From assembly GCA_024641025.1 (NCBI GenBank), contig JAHEDW010000001.1, positions 31,567-95,566 on the forward strand: 64,000 bases of DNA, read 5' to 3'. How positions within the stretch are numbered: the stretch's first letter is position 1; the number at the start of each line of letters is the position of its first letter. The position numbers and the translations under genes are program-made. Source of the DNA: Gallionella sp. GTDB taxonomy: Bacteria; Pseudomonadota; Gammaproteobacteria; Burkholderiales; Gallionellaceae. The notes under the pieces are model-generated. The model did no database searches. It was not told the origin of the DNA and saw nothing but the letters and a program-made list of their open reading frames with translations. This document shows positions 59,892-64,000 of the stretch, piece after piece.

Positions 59892-62800
59892 TTGAGCAAC
59901 TCTTCTTTGCCGATGCAGCAAGGCTTGTATGATCCTCGTCAGGAGCACGATGCCTGTGGGGTCGGTTTTGTCGCCAATATCAAAGGCAGACAGAGCCATG
60001 ATTTGGTGCTTCAGGGGCTTCAGATACTTGAGAACCTGACTCACCGCGGTGCAGTCGGAGCTGATCCACTTGCCGGTGATGGTGCAGGTATTCTGCTGCA
60101 GATTCCCGACGCGTTTCTGCGCAGCCAATGCACTGCAATTGGCATTGAGTTGCCGGCTGTCGATAGTTACGCAGTAGGGATGCTGTTCCTGCCGCGTGAT
60201 GCGGGGGCGCGAGCTGCCTGTGAGAAGATCGTGGCCGCCAAGATTGCTGCTGAAGGACAGAAGTTGCTGGGTTGGCGAGATGTGCCTGTAGATAGTACTG
60301 GTCTGGCAGTAAGCGTGAAGAAGGCAGAGCCGATGGTTCGTCAGGTTTTCATCGCACAAGGAGAAAATTGTGCAGATGCAGACGCTTTCGAGCGCAAGTT
60401 GCTGGTGATCCGCAAGACTGCGGAACATGCAGTAAGCAGACTGCCCGATTCACAAGGGCAGGGATTTTATATACCCTCGTTGTCATCCCGTACCATCGTA
60501 TACAAGGGGATGTTGCTGGCAAATCAGGTCGGCAAGTATTACCTGGATTTGCAAGATAAAAGAGTCATCAGCGCATTGGCGCTGGTACACCAGCGTTTTT
60601 CCACCAATACTTTCCCGACCTGGGATCTGGCACATCCGTTCCGCATGATTGCGCATAACGGAGAGATCAACACGGTACGCGGCAATGTCAACTGGATGAC
60701 GGCACGACATGCTGCAATGTCGTCCAAGCTGCTTGGTGATGACCTGGAAAAGCTTTGGCCGTTGATCGTGGAAGGGCAATCCGATTCAGCTTGCTTCGAC
60801 AACGCTCTGGAACTGTTGGTGGCAGGAGGTTATTCCTTGCCGCACGCGATGATGCTGCTGATACCAGAAGCATGGGCGGGGAATCCACTGATGGACGAGG
60901 AACGTCGAGCTTTCTATGAATACCACGCCGCCCTGATGGAGCCTTGGGACGGGCCGGCTGCAGTGGCTTTCACCGACGGCCGAATGATAGGTGCAACACT
61001 GGATCGTAACGGTTTGCGCCCAGCGCGATACTTGATCACCGACGACGACCTGGTGCTGATGGCTTCCGAGATGGGTGTGCTTGATATTCCGCAGCACAAG
61101 ATCGTCAAGAAGTGGCGTTTGCAGCCGGGCAAGATGTTCCTGATCGACATGAAAGCCGGTCGCATTGTGGATGATGCCGAATTAAAGACACAGCTTGCCA
61201 CCGCAAAACCATACCGCAAGTGGATAGAGAAAACCCGCTATTTCCTTGGCGATCTGAAGGAAATTGCTGCTAAGCAAAAGCTCAATGCATCATTGCTTGA
61301 TACCCAGCAAGCATTCGGTTATTCGCAGGAAGACCTTAAATTCATTCTGGCGCCAATGCTGAACGCTGGTGAAGAGGCTACCGGTTCGATGGGGGCTGAT
61401 GCCGCCCTGCCAGTGCTGTCGAACAGGAATCGCTCGTTCTATGATTACTTCCAGCAACTTTTCGCGCAAGTAACGAATCCTCCTATCGACCCGATAAGAG
61501 AAGAGATCGTGATGTCGCTGACTTCGTTTATCGGGCCGAAGCCAAACTTGTTCGGCATCGAAGAGACCAATCCGACGTTGCGACTCGAAGTACATCAACC
61601 AGTATTGTCGAATGCCGATATCACGAAACTACATAATATCGATAAACTCACTCAAGGCCGATACCGTTCCCTGACACTGGATATCACCTATCCTGTGAAA
61701 CAAGGTGCTGCAGGTTGCGAGAAAGCAGTCAAGGCATTATGCGCCGCTGCCGACAAGGCCGTGGTGGATGGCTATAACGTGCTGATTCTCTCAGACCGAG
61801 CGATGTCGGCACAGCGTGTTGCCGTTCCGGCACTGGTCGCCTGTTCAAGGGTACACCTTCACCTGGTGCACAAAGGTCTTCGCACCAGTACGGGCCTGGT
61901 AGTGGATACTGGATCCGCTCGCGAGGTTCATCACTTCGCCTTGCTGGCCGGATATGGCGCGGAAGCAATATGTCCATGGTTGGTATATGAAACCATAGCC
62001 GCCATGAGTCTTCCTGCAGGAGTTGATGCGAAAGAAGCCAGAAAACGTTTCATCAAGGCGATCAATAAGGGGTTGATGAAAGTGATGTCCAAGATGGGGA
62101 TATCAACTTATCAATCCTATTGCGGTGCGCAGATCTTTGAAGCGGTAGGGTTGAACGCGGATTTCATTGAGGAGTATTTCACTGGAACATCGTCCCAGAT
62201 CGGAGGTATCGGTCTTGACGTGGTGGCCGAAGAATCGGTTCGCACCCACTACAGTGCATTTGGCAAGGATCCGGTGCTAGCTAATGCACTTGAAGCGGGT
62301 GGTGAATACGCATGGCGGGTTCGCGGCGAAGAGCATATGTGGACACCTGAAACCATTGCTAAATTGCAGAATGCAACGCGCACCAACAATTTTTCTACTT
62401 ACAAGGAATACGCCAGACTCATCAACGAACAAGGCACTAAGTTGAAGACCTTGCGCGGACTGTTCGAGATCAAGCCGGCAGGTGCAGCATTGCCGCTCGA
62501 AGAAGTCGAGCCTGCCAAGGAAATCGTCAAGCGTTTTGCAACCGGCGCGATGTCGCTGGGCTCGATCTCCACAGAGGCGCACACCACGCTGGCGATTGCG
62601 ATGAATCGCATTGGCGGGAAATCGAATACTGGCGAAGGCGGAGAGGATCCGTCTCGCTTTAAGGCGCTTAAGGGCGGCGAGTTTTTGTCAGAAATTATTG
62701 GAAAAGGCCGTATCGAGCGTGACCTTCAGATGAAGGCTGGCGATTCGCTGCGTTCCCGAATCAAACAAGTTGCTTCTGGTCGATTCGGTGTCACCGCAGA

Positions 62801-64000
62801 ATATCTGAGCAGTGCCGACCAGATTCAGATCAAGATGGCTCAGGGCGCCAAGCCAGGCGAGGGTGGCCAGTTACCAGGACACAAGGTTTCCGAATACATC
62901 GCGCAGCTTCGTTTTTCAGTACCGGGTGTCGGGTTAATTTCCCCGCCACCGCATCATGATATTTACTCGATTGAGGATCTGGCTCAACTTATCCACGATT
63001 TGAAGAACGCCAATCCGTCAGCGTCGATCTCGGTAAAGCTGGTATCTGAAGTTGGCGTGGGTACAGTGGCTGCGGGTGTGGCCAAGGCCAAGTCCGATCA
63101 CATCACAATTTCAGGTTTCGATGGCGGAACCGGCGCATCCCCGATCTCCTCGATCAAGCATGCAGGTACTTCATGGGAACTTGGCTTGGCTGAAGCACAG
63201 CAAACACTGGTTCTGAACCAGTTGCGCGGACGTATCACATTGCAAGTCGATGGACAGATTAAGACTGGCCGAGATGTACTGATAGGAGCACTGCTCGGCG
63301 CTGATGAATTCGGTTTCGCCACAGCACCTCTGGTGGTGGAAGGTTGCATCATGATGCGCAAATGCCACCTGAACACCTGTCCAGTGGGCGTTGCGACGCA
63401 AGATCCGATATTGCGCAAGAAGTTCTCCGGACAGCCCGAACACGTGGTGAACTACTTTTTCTTTATTGCTGAAGAGGTGCGTGAGTATATGGCCCAACTG
63501 GGCTTCCGGAAACTCGACGAATTGATCGGGCGCAGCGACCTGCTTGAAATGAAGCACGGCATAGACCACTGGAAAGCGAAGGGCCTAGACTTGTCGAGGA
63601 TATTCCAGCAACCCGACGTTCCGTCTAGTGTTGCGCGCTGCCATAGCGAAGAGCAGGATCACGCGTTGAGGAATGCTCTTGACAACACCTTGATAGAAAA
63701 GGCAAAAATTGCGCTCGACAGCCGACAGCAGGTAGTAATCTCAAGTAACATCAGCAACGTCAACCGTACTGTCGGCACGATGCTGTCCCATGAAGTCGCC
63801 AAGCGTTTTGGTCAAGCAGGTTTGCCTGATAATTCCATCACTGTGAATTTCAATGGCACAGCTGGGCAGAGTTTTGGCGCATTTCTCTCACGGGGCATTT
63901 CCTTCGAACTGCAAGGTGAAGGAAACGACTATGTTGGCAAGGGTCTCTGTGGCGGGCGCATCGCTATCATGCCACCAACAGAGTCGAAGTTGGTCGCACA
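59892..64000 (+). CDS. gltB: Glutamate synthase (NADPH) large subunit, 3' end outside window
   Basis: The frame is open from 59892 to the right edge: about 1370 residues of a roughly 1500-residue enzyme. The N-terminal glutaminase domain begins with [10 protein letters not shown]; the cysteine (C22 counting from the TTG start) is the nucleophile exposed by propeptide removal. The central domain is followed by the FMN domain ([25 protein letters not shown]) and the 3Fe-4S cysteines in [17 protein letters not shown]. The GXGXG domain begins near the end ([13 protein letters not shown]). The TTG at 59892 has a GGGG stretch upstream; the ATG at 59913 lacks one but is possible. Confidence 0.95.
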   Translation, partial: MSNSSLPMQQGLYDPRQEHDACGVGFVANIKGRQSHDLVLQGLQILENLTHRGAVGADPLAGDGAGILLQIPDAFLRSQCTAIGIELPAVDSYAVGMLFLPRDAGARAACEKIVAAKIAAEGQKLLGWRDVPVDSTGLAVSVKKAEPMVRQVFIAQGENCADADAFERKLLVIRKTAEHAVSRLPDSQGQGFYIPSLSSRTIVYKGMLLANQVGKYYLDLQDKRVISALALVHQRFSTNTFPTWDLAHPFRMIAHNGEINTVRGNVNWMTARHAAMSSKLLGDDLEKLWPLIVEGQSDSACFDNALELLVAGGYSLPHAMMLLIPEAWAGNPLMDEERRAFYEYHAALMEPWDGPAAVAFTDGRMIGATLDRNGLRPARYLITDDDLVLMASEMGVLDIPQHKIVKKWRLQPGKMFLIDMKAGRIVDDAELKTQLATAKPYRKWIEKTRYFLGDLKEIAAKQKLNASLLDTQQAFGYSQEDLKFILAPMLNAGEEATGSMGADAALPVLSNRNRSFYDYFQQLFAQVTNPPIDPIREEIVMSLTSFIGPKPNLFGIEETNPTLRLEVHQPVLSNADITKLHNIDKLTQGRYRSLTLDITYPVKQGAAGCEKAVKALCAAADKAVVDGYNVLILSDRAMSAQRVAVPALVACSRVHLHLVHKGLRTSTGLVVDTGSAREVHHFALLAGYGAEAICPWLVYETIAAMSLPAGVDAKEARKRFIKAINKGLMKVMSKMGISTYQSYCGAQIFEAVGLNADFIEEYFTGTSSQIGGIGLDVVAEESVRTHYSAFGKDPVLANALEAGGEYAWRVRGEEHMWTPETIAKLQNATRTNNFSTYKEYARLINEQGTKLKTLRGLFEIKPAGAALPLEEVEPAKEIVKRFATGAMSLGSISTEAHTTLAIAMNRIGGKSNTGEGGEDPSRFKALKGGEFLSEIIGKGRIERDLQMKAGDSLRSRIKQVASGRFGVTAEYLSSADQIQIKMAQGAKPGEGGQLPGHKVSEYIAQLRFSVPGVGLISPPPHHDIYSIEDLAQLIHDLKNANPSASISVKLVSEVGVGTVAAGVAKAKSDHITISGFDGGTGASPISSIKHAGTSWELGLAEAQQTLVLNQLRGRITLQVDGQIKTGRDVLIGALLGADEFGFATAPLVVEGCIMMRKCHLNTCPVGVATQDPILRKKFSGQPEHVVNYFFFIAEEVREYMAQLGFRKLDELIGRSDLLEMKHGIDHWKAKGLDLSRIFQQPDVPSSVARCHSEEQDHALRNALDNTLIEKAKIALDSRQQVVISSNISNVNRTVGTMLSHEVAKRFGQAGLPDNSITVNFNGTAGQSFGAFLSRGISFELQGEGNDYVGKGLCGGRIAIMPPTESKLVA

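Overview
The window looks like chromosomal DNA from a betaproteobacterium, most plausibly of the Nitrosomonadales (Gallionellaceae-like). This rests on gene order and protein character (ponA-pilMNOPQ-aroKB-dgt-gltB, lptD-surA-pdxA-rsmA divergent from amgK-murU, ruvX-pyrB-pyrC', yqgE-ruvX) and on GC near one half by eye. No search was run, so family-level placement is inference. No tRNA, rRNA, CRISPR array, IS element or prophage was recognised.

Left part, 1-14014 (+): a type IV pilus (Pil-Chp) type chemosensory cluster. It holds the 3' part of a PilJ-like receptor, a giant ChpA-like hybrid kinase (2005 aa), PilG-, PilH- and PilI-like proteins, one or two doubtful small ORFs, a second PilJ-like receptor and a second, shorter hybrid CheA (961 aa). 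The order is unusual and two hybrid kinases lie in one cluster. No methylation enzymes are seen in this part.

Middle, 14166-25364 (+): a second, adaptation-competent chemotaxis cluster. It starts with a two-TM protein carrying a CheZ-like FQDxxxQ motif, followed by cheY, cheA, cheW, mcp, cheW, mcp, cheR, cheD and cheB. The two cheW copies sit in 530-bp direct repeats that appear identical and flank one receptor gene. Both receptors end in a WxxF tether of the type bound by CheR. A strong bidirectional terminator closes the cluster. Opposite it, on the minus strand, lie a small periplasmic PstS-like protein and an outer-membrane porin.

Right part, 27459-50 kb: housekeeping blocks. These are yqgE-ruvX-pyrB-pyrC' (the dihydroorotase-like gene has lost its metal ligands), prlC, a DUF4124/glutaredoxin-like periplasmic protein and xthA. 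On the minus strand are ubiH-pepP-murU-amgK. Divergent from these run lptD-surA-pdxA-rsmA, then thiD-thiE, hemL-engB and hemB, the last with a structured leader. A nucleotidyltransferase-like unknown gene follows on the minus strand.

49345-64000: mrcA (PBP1A, minus) is divergent from pilMNOPQ (type IV pilus alignment complex and secretin). After a terminator come aroK-aroB-dgt, a terminator, and gltB, which runs off the right edge. The pilus assembly genes in the same window fit a Pil-Chp role for the left cluster. No flagellar genes are seen, so the output of the second cluster cannot be read from this window.
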